DNA of 64,000 nucleotides from Gnetum montanum (lineage: Eukaryota > Streptophyta > Gnetopsida > Gnetales > Gnetaceae): the NCBI GenBank assembly GCA_015680685.1, contig MNCI01007821.1, positions 445,065-509,064 of the forward strand, in the 5' to 3' direction. The position numbers were made by a program, and so were the translations under genes. The notes below the pieces were generated by a model. The model saw only the letters and a list, made by a program, of their open reading frames with translations, was not told where the DNA came from and did not search any database. Every line of letters begins with the position of its first letter. Position 1 is the first letter of the stretch. Positions 1 to 9,770 of the stretch are shown here, piece after piece.

Positions 1-1595
1 TCAGAACTTTAACGAACTGGTGACTAGGCATTTCTCAAACTAAGTAAGGACTCAAGGATTTGCAAAGGGTGTGACTTCAAGGGAACTTGATGCTTTGTGT
101 TGGTCATTCACTTGGGTGCTTGGATGTTTTCTTCTTGGGTTTTCTTACCATTCTGATGTTACTCAATAATCGGAAGTTGAGACAATAAAAATAAAGAAGT
201 CTTTGCATGGTGTGGTCCCCATGCATAAAAACACAAAACACAAAAAAAAAAAAAAAACAAAACAAAACGCAAAACGTGCAAAAGTGAGGATTCAAAGTAC
301 ACCACTTAGACAAAATAAAAATTTGGGCTACAAGCATTGGCTATGGAACCAAAGTGTTCCCTCTAACTAAGGCCCTTCTCGCTTCCCATTCTCTCCTTTG
401 TTTCGTCGGAATAGTGGTGGCCCTTTGAAGATGCATCCTTGTTGTCCAAGTGGATGGTTCAACCGAATGCATTGATGCGAAGTCACTAAAAGTGGTTGGT
501 TTGAGCCCAGAGTTGGAATGAGATTTGCTATGTCACATTAATCATGTAACACAAAAGGGGTCTGTACACCACCTTGTTCTCGGGATCCCATTCCACTTCT
601 CTTCTCTTCTTTCCATCTTTCTCTCCATGGTTCACCTCATTTCTAGTTGTATCGTTAGTGTATATTTTGGTTTATGCTTTTTTTTCTTTTTGGTAAATTC
701 TCATAGTTAGTACTTTAACTCTTGTTCCAAAGGACATTCCCAGAGCCTACGGACTCTTTGAATGTAGGATTGTCAGGGCATTAAAGGTAGGAGCCTGCTT
801 TGGGGAGGACCCACTGACATTCCTATTTGGAACACTAATTAACTTCTTTTCCTTAATGTTTTGCAATTAATTAACCTTTTTGTTCATTTCCATCATGACA
901 TCCCTTTCACCGATGCCATAGTTGCCCTTTTTACCTATCTTTCTTACTCCTTTTCTTTCTCCATTCTAACGCTACCAGAGGTTCGCAATTAGTCATGGGG
1001 GTACGGGGCCTGATTTTTCAATTTTTATCCTATGCCCCGAATTTTTTTGTTTCTCTTCCTAAACCCTACACCTTTGGTAGTCATCATCTACATATTCCTA
1101 GATCCATATAAGCCATACCACAACTTAGCCAATGGATTTACACCGAAGCAAGGTATGCTTTACTTAATGATTCAAATACCCTTGCTAATATATGATTGTG
1201 TGGTATGTGCAGATGGTGATTCAAGAAACAATGGAATGGATCTGGAGTAAACACTTGGAGTGGAGTAGCGCTGAAGCAGCTATGCAAGGAGTGGAATTGA
1301 TAATGCGCTTATGGATGGACAACGGAAGGCACAATCTAGGCGTTGGCAGCAACAAGACTCTTCTTTCTTCTTCTCTTCTATTCTCTCTCCTCTCCTCTCT
1401 CAGCTACCAAATGTGGCCTGATGTCATTGTAATAAGGTATTCACCCTTGTTGTCATGAACACCAGTTTTGTCAAGTCTTGTAATAAAGACCGTTCACATG
1501 TCATCCCATTAGTTCCATTATCCCTAATAATCCTATACCTACTTGATATCATTGTAAGGAACTCGAGGACGAGTTTTCATTTAGTCATGGGGGTA
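1..1595 (+). mobile_element. 3' internal region of a Ty3/gypsy element, truncated by window edge
   Basis: No protein domain is readable here. The stretch from about 320 to 860 resembles 47570-48150 inside the large gypsy element: both contain an 'actacaagcattgg' word, then a 'ctaaggcc' word, then a block around 'ggactcttt...aatgta'. That places it downstream of the integrase and upstream of the 3' LTR. It ends in a purine-rich tract ('agtcatgggggta', 1583-1595) directly before an LTR starting TGATGAG, as expected of a polypurine tract. Small open frames here (for example 1032-1250 and 1192-1458) have no recognisable domain. I infer a 3' untranslated retroelement region. Confidence 0.55.
1583..1595 (+). 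promoter_or_regulatory. Polypurine tract (plus-strand primer) of gypsy element
   Basis: The run 'agtcatgggggta' abuts the LTR start TGATGAG. The related element at 51939 has 'agttcattatggagata' in the same place, and the preceding words also align ('gacgagttttcattt' against 'gatgattttttagtt'). The function is inferred from position. Confidence 0.5.
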
Positions 1596-2687
1596 TGATG
1601 AGATGCGAGCTGCATGTCCCGCGATATCGCGGCCACCACGATATCACATCCCATGCGATATCACATACATGATATCGCGTCTTTCCCTATGATATCGCGT
1701 ACGCGATATCGCGGTCTACCGCCATATCTATAAATAAGAGGCGGCGCTCCCTTCATTTCCAAATCCTAGCTGGAAGTAGCGAAGCTTTGGCAGTTTCAAC
1801 ACTCCAGAGATAGACTTTTTCCCGTGTACCCGCAGTAGGATTCCTAGAGTGAACGGATCTTTATTCGAGCAACTTACAACCTAAACCCAAGTTGTGTACG
1901 GAAATAAAGACGAACTTGATTGGATAAACCTTGTAGTACATGGTTTCATTTATTTTTGTTTATTTACTGCTTTCCTAGTGCATTCAAGTACGACTTGATT
2001 ACGAGTGTCTACGGACATGTACGGCTAATCAAGGAATCGGCTGCTTGACGTAACACATGAGTACGACTTAACTACGAGCATTGGATTTCTTGGTAACCCA
2101 GTAGTGTATTCTAGGATCTGCGCTTGGTAATCCCAGTAGTAGTCCAATGTGTACGACTAGTTGAGGAATCGGCTGCTCATTGCTAGGCTAGACGTTTGAT
2201 AAGTACGACTTAGTTACGAGCACCCACGGGTGTGTATGGCTAGCTAAGGAATCGGTTGCTTATCACACTTAGGCTAAATAGGTGCCTTAGTATGACCGCT
2301 TCGAGCACTTGCGTTACGTGTGGTGATCCTAGTAACGATTAGCGTTTGGTAAGCCACAGTTGCATAGTTCAGGGTGTGTCTGGTAAGTGGGAACAGATGC
2401 TGACGCTAGTTAAGTTAGACTTAGGACACTAGTTAGAGTTAGCTTAGTTTCTCAACCCTTCTCTCATAGCATAGGCGATAAACTTGAAAAATACCAAAAA
2501 AATCACATACCTCAAAATTGCTTAACCATACACCGTGACACATACAAGCAAGCCTGGGAAGACAATGAATGATTAACCCCAAGTGTTTCTTGTGGCGTTA
2601 AGGCATTTGGTCTGCAGAGTTCAACCAGATCACATGTGCACGCTCGTATTTGTATGGTTGAGTGTAGGGGTAGCTCGCCACTCATCA
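1596..2687 (+). repeat. Gypsy 3' LTR (TGATGAG...CTCATCA), about 1.09 kb
   Basis: It begins TGATGAGATG after a polypurine tract and ends CTCATCA, giving a 7-bp inverted terminal repeat. A TATA box (TATAAATA, 1729-1736) lies about 130 bp in. The U3 before it contains six GATATC words, including the palindrome CCGCGATATCGCGG at 1619-1632. The downstream half holds diverged internal repeats around 'agtacgactt..ttacgagca' and 'aaggaatcggctgct' (about 1986-2050, 2060-2090, 2140-2190 and 2199-2265). Its last 350 bp match the solo LTRs at 22990 and 34488 and the LTR pair at 36306/51939. CpG is retained far more than in those copies, suggesting a younger or less methylated copy. No primer site follows, so it is a 3' LTR. 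Confidence 0.75.
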
Positions 2688-2699
2688 ATAATGATCAAG

Positions 2700-3235
2700 T
2701 TTTACCTTTTTAGCAAGAACCTAGGTTAAGGATTCTCTAGGTGAATTTTCCAATTTGAATAATGTTCCATTTCTGGTTCTCATCTCGATCCTTTTAATGG
2801 AATCTTAGCACCTTGATGCATTATAGATAGGGATTGATCTTGATGATGATCCCTAGGTGGAAATTTTTCTTGGTGCTGCTCTTAGGAGTGAAATTGACCT
2901 TGGTAATAATCCCTAGGTGGGAATTGATTTTTTTTATGGTTCCTAGATGAGTGTAGTTTTGATTAGGTCTCTAGGTGGGTGTTGAATTTAGTTAGGAGGT
3001 TGGATCAAATGGTTAGTCAATTGTTTGATGGAATTTGCAAAAGAATACGTATTCCATTAAAATTTAAACCATTTTATTTCCAAACATTGAGACAATTTCC
3101 TAATATCTTTTGAAATATCTCACGTACTTTCTTGAACCCTTGATTTGATTAATAGAGATCATCTTGTAGGCCTTTGATCTCATTAAATTCTTGCTTTAGA
3201 GCATCCATATGATCCTTAACATAGGACTCCATCAT
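2700..3235 (-). pseudogene. Gag-like remnant with coiled coil and 10-residue repeats
   Basis: Reading the minus strand from the ATG at 3235 gives a charged helical stretch (MMESYVKDHMDALKQEF, then EIKGLQDDLY) with few stops. It is followed on the same strand by a tandem repeat at about 3000-2850 with a 30-bp period. In one frame this encodes a 10-residue Pro/Gln-rich repeat of the type FPPRDYYQGQ. An N-terminal coiled coil followed by a low-complexity Pro/Gln region is common in gypsy gag proteins. No zinc knuckle or capsid core is readable, so the gag assignment is an inference. The frame is broken and cannot be functional. Confidence 0.4.
2851..3000. repeat. 30-bp degenerate tandem repeat, about 5 units
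   Basis: Units recur with the word 'ccctaggtgg' or a variant at 2851, 2881, 2911, 2941 and about 2969, a spacing of 30, 30, 30 and about 29. Because the period is a multiple of three, it encodes a 10-residue repeat on the minus strand (see the overlapping gag-like remnant). Confidence 0.75.
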
Positions 3236-3239
3236 TTTT

Positions 3240-4320
3240 CAATGCACTCTATAGGTTTTAGACATTAATAGGTTGATGAGACAAGGTAGGATGATTATTC
3301 ATTAGCTTTCATGACCCATTTTTATGGGTTATGGACTCAGCTAATTAGTTCTAGAAAGGGCTAGAATTTCTTTGAAATAAATTCTCTCTCTCGATCCCCC
3401 GATCAAGACTTTACTAGTCTTAAAGAGTTTAATCATATTAAAAATACTTAAGTATTACGTTCCAAAATAAGCTTTTTGGTATTTTAGAATGGCAAAAAAA
3501 TAACTTTAAAAACTAAATTTTGAGCTTGTATAGGTTGAATCTAAGCATTCTATTATGTCTAGAATGTTCAAATCTATTAGAAACGACTCTTATTTCATTG
3601 AAATGGAACACAAGAATTAAAAGTTATGGTCATTTAAACTTGCAAGAAAATTTCCTACTTTTCAAGACTTCACAAGAGGTTACCCATCCTAGTACTACTC
3701 TAGGATGAGCACACTAATTATGAAATTTTTATCTAAATTATTGGAAACCCATCAATTTGTCTTGTAAGTAAATATTTAACAATTTTTAGTATTTACATTT
3801 TTTTGACTTGAACATCAAACTTAAATTATGTATTATTTGATAATTTTTGGAATTTTTCAACTATTAGAAAATTTAAAATTTCCTAATTATTAACAGAAAA
3901 ACTTCCAATGGTCAAAATTGCTAGATGATGTACAATCCTACAACACTAATGATCATTGGAGGAGGCAAGATCTTATGATTCTAGTAGGAATCAATGGTTG
4001 TAGGATCCTACAACACTTATGGTCATTTTTAATAAGGAAAGATAGAGCTCATACATTTAGGTAGATGATGAGTAGAATAGCAGCAGTGTATGGAAGATAG
4101 GATGGAGCAGTAGCAACTATGGAGGGAAGGATGGCATGGAGCAATAGGGGTAGTAGGAGGCATACCTAAAATTGATTGTAGGAGCACTACAAACCAGTGT
4201 GGCTAGCTAGTGCAGCAACTGGTATCCACCGCCCTACCCTAATCCTATGGTAGGGCCTTACACAAACACACACACACAATTATATTTTAAAAATATAAAT
4301 ACATATATATTTAGTCATTT
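3240..4320. other. Unassigned AT-rich stretch
   Basis: No convincing coding or retroelement signature. A short duplicated phrase ('gtaggatcctacaacacttatggtcat' type) occurs around 3928-3958 and 4000-4026. A short (CA)n run lies at about 4264-4279. A small plus-strand open frame at 3520-3708 looks like chance. Confidence 0.3.
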
Positions 4321-4329
4321 AAACAACCT

Positions 4330-4420
4330 ATGGAGTTGACATGGTGGTTAGCACATCAATGGTTAAGAGTTACTCTTGATAGTTGGGAGGTTAGGAGTTT
4401 CACTTTTAGTCTTAATTTTT
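4330..4420 (+). mobile_element. Possible tRNA-derived SINE head (A and B box-like)
   Basis: The segment reads 'gttgacatggtggttagcac', then 'ttgggaggttaggagttt', then 'cactttta'. The first part resembles a tRNA/SINE A box (TGGTGGTTAGCAC type). The second resembles the GGGAGGTT..GGTTCGAATCC region of plant SINEs, with the B box degraded at C and G positions. It is followed by an A-rich tail (about 4420-4470). No target-site duplication was found. Chance similarity or a tRNA pseudogene is possible. Confidence 0.3.
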
Positions 4421-7174
4421 CAAAGAAAAATAATAAAAATTAAATTTAAACTTTAATTTTTTAAAAAAATTTAACTCATGACATTTCTACTAAGAAATAT
4501 GATATCTTGCAAACTGTGCATTAGATATTGATGAAATTAGTACTATTGGAATTGTCTTTGAGAGCACTACATGTTGGACTTATGATATCTCTAGTTCATT
4601 GATCCTATAAATAATTAAATCAAGAAAATAAATTATTAGTAAAAAATTACTTATTAATTGAACTTTAACTATGCTTTTCTCTAAATAACTCAACCTTCCA
4701 ACTACTACTAGATTTGCTAATTCTTTTTGTAAATTCATGGAAATAGAGGTATTTCATCACATCATCATTGAATTAGACTTTGCATAGTAAATTTGTAGAG
4801 ATTGTTTAACATAACAGAGCTTGCAACATGGCTAATTGCAAGCATTATGATCAAGGTTTTTCTACAACCACATGTAGTATGGCTTTTGTTTCCATTATTT
4901 TACATCAACATAATAGAGTTGAAGCCATTGATTTAGTTTGTAGTGTTCTAGAAGTTAAGGATTTTAAATATCTTAAAACTTATAGGTTGTTATAGGTGTT
5001 GGTTTTTTCCATCTTTGAGAAAGTACTCTTTGGAAAATAATTTTTTGGAGGACCATGGTTACACTTCCTAGCATTCAAAAGGTCTTAGGTTTTCATATTT
5101 AAGTAGATCCTCTCAAACTTAACATGTAATTTGTTGAATTCAAGGCTTTTTTTAGGAGGGAAATGTTTGATTATGCTAATAATTTAACCCTACCTTGAAA
5201 GAAATTTTATAGAGTTAATTTTATTAATAAGATTAATTTTTAAATATGTATGTTCATATATAGTAAGGTTATTTGGAATCCCTAGGCTTCCCATGTTAAT
5301 GATTATTCAATATATCTTCTTCATGGGGCCAAACTAGTAGGGTGTATGATTGGTCCCTCTCCTATTTCACAAATTTATATCTTACCATGGAACTTGTGAC
5401 TGTCACTCAGAGAAATCTAAGAAAATATTATATCATATGATGTGCACCCTAAATTATGACCTTGTTCTTAAGTTATCATGTTTCAAAAAATAGTTTTAAT
5501 TGTTATAATCATAGTTTATATTCTGAATTTTCTTGAGAAAGAAAGGATTATGAGAGCTCAAATTGAAGATTCTAGGAAAGATTAAGAAATTCTCACATAG
5601 GCCCACAATCCAAAATAAGGTAATAATGTATAAAATTTCTATTCATATTTAGATATTTTTTTGTTTATTAATTATTTATTTTTATGGTTTTCATGTGCTA
5701 GTGCACTCTGGGCTATAAATCAAATTAGGAGGAGGTGTTGGGAAAGTAAGTCTAAGAAGGGATGAAATCGAGGTAATAGAACTGAGTTATAAGGTTCATC
5801 ATCATATATTATTATTATTTTCTATGTATATTTAATATCTTTTATTTTAATTAGAAACAACATATTGGACAAGGTTCAAGTGGATAGGGATTGAGTGGTA
5901 AATAAAAGGGAAAAGAACCATATGTAAATTCAAACTACTTGCTACTTATTAGGTTTCGAATACTTCATTTTTAAATGTTATTTATACATTTTTTATTGTA
6001 GATATCCTAGGTCAAAAATACCTTATTCAAGAGTTGGAAAGGGAATACTCACATAAGTTTGGGTGTAAGTAGGCTATTATCCCATCACCAAAATCCTCAT
6101 AGGTATAATCTCCATATGTGACATCAATAAAAATTTCAACACTATTTGGGGATCCACAAAGTGTATCAACAATCCCTTCTTCTAGATTCCTTTTCATTCA
6201 TGTGATTTCTTTGGTTATCATTAAAGGTTCATCCTATTCTATAGGAAAAATAGTGCTTGATATAGATAAAAAAAGTCACTCTTCTTTGTAATCTTAGTAA
6301 TAGAATTGCTAAGAATACATTGTACTCTATTCCTTAGCAGTTATATCCCCTAAGGAAGTCCAAGTTTTGTAACTTCAAATGTGATTATGAATTGATGTAG
6401 TATGGTGGTTACTCAATATTTCATTTAATTCATGAGGATGCTCCAGAGGTCATCAAGAATCTTGAATATATTTTTAGGAAACTTGAAAGTGCTACTTGCT
6501 TGGCTTAACACTTACTGAATTGTGTGAACATATCCTCCAAATTGAAAATGATCAACTTAATATAAGTAGTGAATTATTATTATTATTATTATTATTCTTT
6601 TCTCTTTTCTTTTACTTACTACTCTTATCTTGTACATGTAGAGGAAGAAGAAAGAATGGTAGGAGGATGTGATATAATGGATATTTCAAGTTAATCTATT
6701 TGCATCAAAATTTAAAAAGGTTAACAAGATGAATGCTACTATGAAGATTTTACCAAGTACATTTGATAACTCTCTAATGGATTGGTTGGATCTCAAGATG
6801 TATTTGAAAAAGATGATACTACCAAGAAAGAGTAGATGACTCAAGAAGAAATTACCAAGAATCTCCTTCAGTCCTTTATGTTAGATGTTTAATTTAAACT
6901 ATGTCATCCATATTTACTCTTTTCCATGTTCCATCTTCTTTATTGGTTCACTTCCTTTCTATGCCAATTATTTCTATTTCTTTAACCACTTTTGACTCTT
7001 GAACCATGATTTTTTTTAGTACAAAATGTGGCATCTTGTCCCTGGATGTCAAGGAATTCAATCATTTATCACATAGAATTATGTTTAATATTGAAATAAT
7101 ATGAATCATGCATTTGAACATAAATGTAATGGTGAGATAATAATATAGAAAAAGAAAATAAATAATGAAATTTA
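4421..7174. other. Mostly unassigned AT-rich flank, with an (ATT)n microsatellite
   Basis: Apart from the possible transposase scrap at 5700-5945, I see no gene. An (ATT)8-type microsatellite lies at about 6571-6596. The segment from about 6650 to 6900 has a few purine-rich, possibly coding-derived phrases but no recognisable motif. The 5 bp just before copia-1 (7170-7174, ATTTA) is a probable target-site duplication. Confidence 0.3.
5700..5945 (+). pseudogene. Possible CACTA (En/Spm) transposase fragment, Ptta/Transposase_24-like
   Basis: One frame reads through a basic block (ESKSKKG then NRGNRTEL) and, after an AT-rich gap, a block reading QHIGQGSSG. This order resembles the 'kkNRskl...HTgGsrsf' signature of plant Ptta/En-Spm transposase tails. 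The match is short, split and contains stops. No CACTA terminal repeats were found. The assignment is tentative. Confidence 0.25.
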
Positions 7175-8445
7175 TGTTTACCTTTTGGTATTTCAAAACC
7201 TTAAGAAAAATGGAGAATATGAAAATATGTTTGTATTCTAGTAGGGTCATAAATGAACAAGGACTTTAGAACAAAAGTTGAGTTTGAAAACGAGATCTAC
7301 ATTGAGATGTCATGAGATCTACGTAGAGATGTCGTTATGAAGACTACATAGGAAAGATAAGAGCATGGACATGTACGATGACTACAAGATAAATGAAGAT
7401 GATCCAAGGATTGGTAAGAAGTCAAATCAATGAGAGAAATCCTTAAGAAGTAGAGCTCAAAAGTTAAGAAGATGTCTTCAAGAAACAATAGATGTCTTGG
7501 TCAAGATGAATGCATTTACAAGAAGATGTCTTCAAGAAATAAAAAATGTCTTGGTTGAGATGATTTCATTTACAAGAAGATGTGTTTAAAAACTAGGAGA
7601 CATATTCTTTTAAGAGAAAACATCTTCCTAGAGATGTCCCATTCATGAAGGAGACATCTCCCTAGAACTAATGCTAAATTTAGAGAGATGTCCCAATCTC
7701 GAAGGAGACATCTACATTAGTTGTTGGATATCCATTGCACAAATTCTAGGGTGTTTTTGGAAACTTTGATGCTATAAGAAGACTTCAAATTCTTGAGTAT
7801 TATGCAAGTTTTGTCAACATCAAAGCAATCATTATCATATCTATCCTATTGTACTCTTGTCCTACATTGTCAAATCATTTTCTTAATTGTATGTTAATTT
7901 TATTTTGAATTAATCCTCAACAACAAGGTATTTTAATTGTAGTTACATTATTTCCTTAATTTTTATATTCTTTCTTGTTTCCTTGTGGGGTTGATGTGAT
8001 TCTTGTGATAAGGCATCTATATTGAGCTTATTAGGAACCTACAACATTGAGTGGTTTTGTAGCATCAAAAAAATCCAAAGTGGAGCTCAATTTTGTAAAG
8101 GTTATGGGATCCTTGAAATCACATTCTAAGCTTGTTGGGACCTTAGAGCTTGTACAAGGTGTAGTGCCCTTTAAACCATATTTTGAGCTTGTTGGGACCT
8201 TGTGGGGTTGAGGGATTTTGTAGCAATGAAACTCTTTGTAGTGGAGCTCAAATCTTATAAAGGTTGTGGTGTCCTTTACATCATATTTTGGAAGAAACAA
8301 AGTCTAGAGGTGTGTAAGGAATCTACCCTCCAAGTGTGAACTACCCAAGTTGGGGAACTATGTAAATTTTATGTTTAATTTAGTGGCTAGAACTTATTTT
8401 AATTTCGAAACATATTTAACCCTCCTTCTAAGTTTTCAATCCTCA
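7175..8445 (+). repeat. Copia-1 5' LTR (1.27 kb)
   Basis: It starts TGTTTACCTTTTGGTATTTC, a decayed form of the family start TGTGGACCTTTTGGTATGTC, and ends TCCTCA (family TCCACA). It aligns along its length with the 3' LTR at 11944. The U3 carries many AGATGTCT/AGACATCT words (about 7300-7710). A TATA-like 'ctataagaagac' follows at about 7771. Short open frames inside it on the minus strand (7297-7488 and 8031-8300) are LTR sequence, not genes. Confidence 0.85.
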
Positions 8446-8447
8446 AG

Positions 8448-8460
8448 TGGTATCAAAGCC
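8448..8460 (+). promoter_or_regulatory. Primer-binding site, initiator Met tRNA type
   Basis: TGGTATCAAAGCC lies 2 nt after the 5' LTR end. It differs at one base from the TGGTATCAGAGCC primer site usual for plant copia elements (family knowledge). Confidence 0.8.
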
Positions 8461-8499
8461 CAATACTCCTAGTTTTGATTGTAACAACTCAAGAGTGAA

Positions 8500-9770
8500 T
8501 GATGGAAGAAAGATAATACATCAAGCCACCAATGTTAAATGGGGTTACCTTCACATGCTAGAAGAATCAAATTCAAAAATTATTTAAGTACATGAGGTTC
8601 ATAGTGTTGGTATGCATCTTGAATGAATGCCTTCAACTCATTAGCAGCATTTTATGTAGCAAAGTTAAGACAATAGGTAAGTAATTTAACCTTTTAAATT
8701 TTGATACTATTTCTATAGAATGCTGCATATGTGGTAGAAGAGGTCATATGACCTTTGGGTATCCTAATGCTTATAGGTTACAAGGGAAAGAGTATAGTGA
8801 AGAAAGGAGAAGAAGTAATATCTATACAAGTTGGGATGACAAATAGGAAATTACTCATGAGGATAAGAAGGAAAAAATTATCTACACCAACTAGGACAAT
8901 GGAGAACAAATTGAGGAAGAGGTAGATAACACTACAAAGGACTCACACCTCATTTGCATGGCTCTCATAGATGACGATGCTAGCCTTTTCTCATGATGAT
9001 CACTTTGAAAATGATGATAAAAGGTATGATATTTTGTGTAAGGAACTTCTATCTTTTCAAAATCTTTGTATAAAGTTGAATAAGCAACTAAAAATCAAGG
9101 ATCAAGATATTTCTTTATTAAATACAAAGATTTTAGATCTCACAAAAGAAACCTTACACCTAAGGGCTGAGAATAAAAAACAAACCATGTCTTATGAGTA
9201 GATTAAGGAAGAACATGTAGATCTAAACTTATAAATGAGAGATTGGTTAAAGAAAAGGAATCTCTTAGAATAGTTCTTGGACAAGAAGGAATTCTAAATG
9301 AAAAAAGTGGTCTAGACTGTTGTTAATAGAAATGAGCATCTACAACAACCTCATCTAAACAAGAGAGCACTACAAAGATTGCTATAACCACTAGCACTAT
9401 AGGCAACCAAAAAGTAACTCCAAGGTTTGAGAATTTCAACAAAATGTTTAGGTGTTTTTACTGTAATAGATTTGGACACAAGAAATGGAATTTAAATTTA
9501 AATTTTTATCATATGAACACTTGGTTGTATCATAAGACTCCTTAATCTTACCTAGATGCACCTAGAAAGGATATTTGTTAGGAGAAAAAGGAATGGAGGA
9601 AAAATCAAAAGGGTAAAGAGAAAAAAAAGGTGTAGAGAATTAAGAGAAATGAAGAAAGTAAAAGAACTCTCAAAAACCTTGTAAAAGGAAGTAAGACATT
9701 GGAAATAAATGAAATTGGTATGAAAGGAGGAACTTCAAAGGAAGAACCTCAGTTGCAATCTCCATAGTCA
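8500..9770 (+). pseudogene. Copia-1 gag remnant (SIRE-like, two zinc knuckles)
   Basis: The frame opens near 8500 with a block related to the copia-2 gag start (ending PPMLNGVTF). Most of the capsid (UBN2) domain, roughly 700 bp relative to copia-2, is missing. A first zinc knuckle follows at 8721-8762 (CCICGRRGHM), with the final Cys position now Tyr. Next come HLICMALIDDD and a coiled coil (about 8990-9200, with ELLSFQNLCIKLNKQLKIKD) continuing to VLGQEGILNEKSGL. A second zinc knuckle lies at 9453-9497 (CFYCNRFGHKKW) with its last Cys lost. This order matches the C-terminal half of SIRE-type copia gag. Stops and shifts make it non-functional. Confidence 0.7.

Noticed and set aside
7297-8300. 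Minus-strand open frames in the copia LTR
   Set aside because: They fall inside the LTR, and similar shadows recur in the other LTR copies; no domain.
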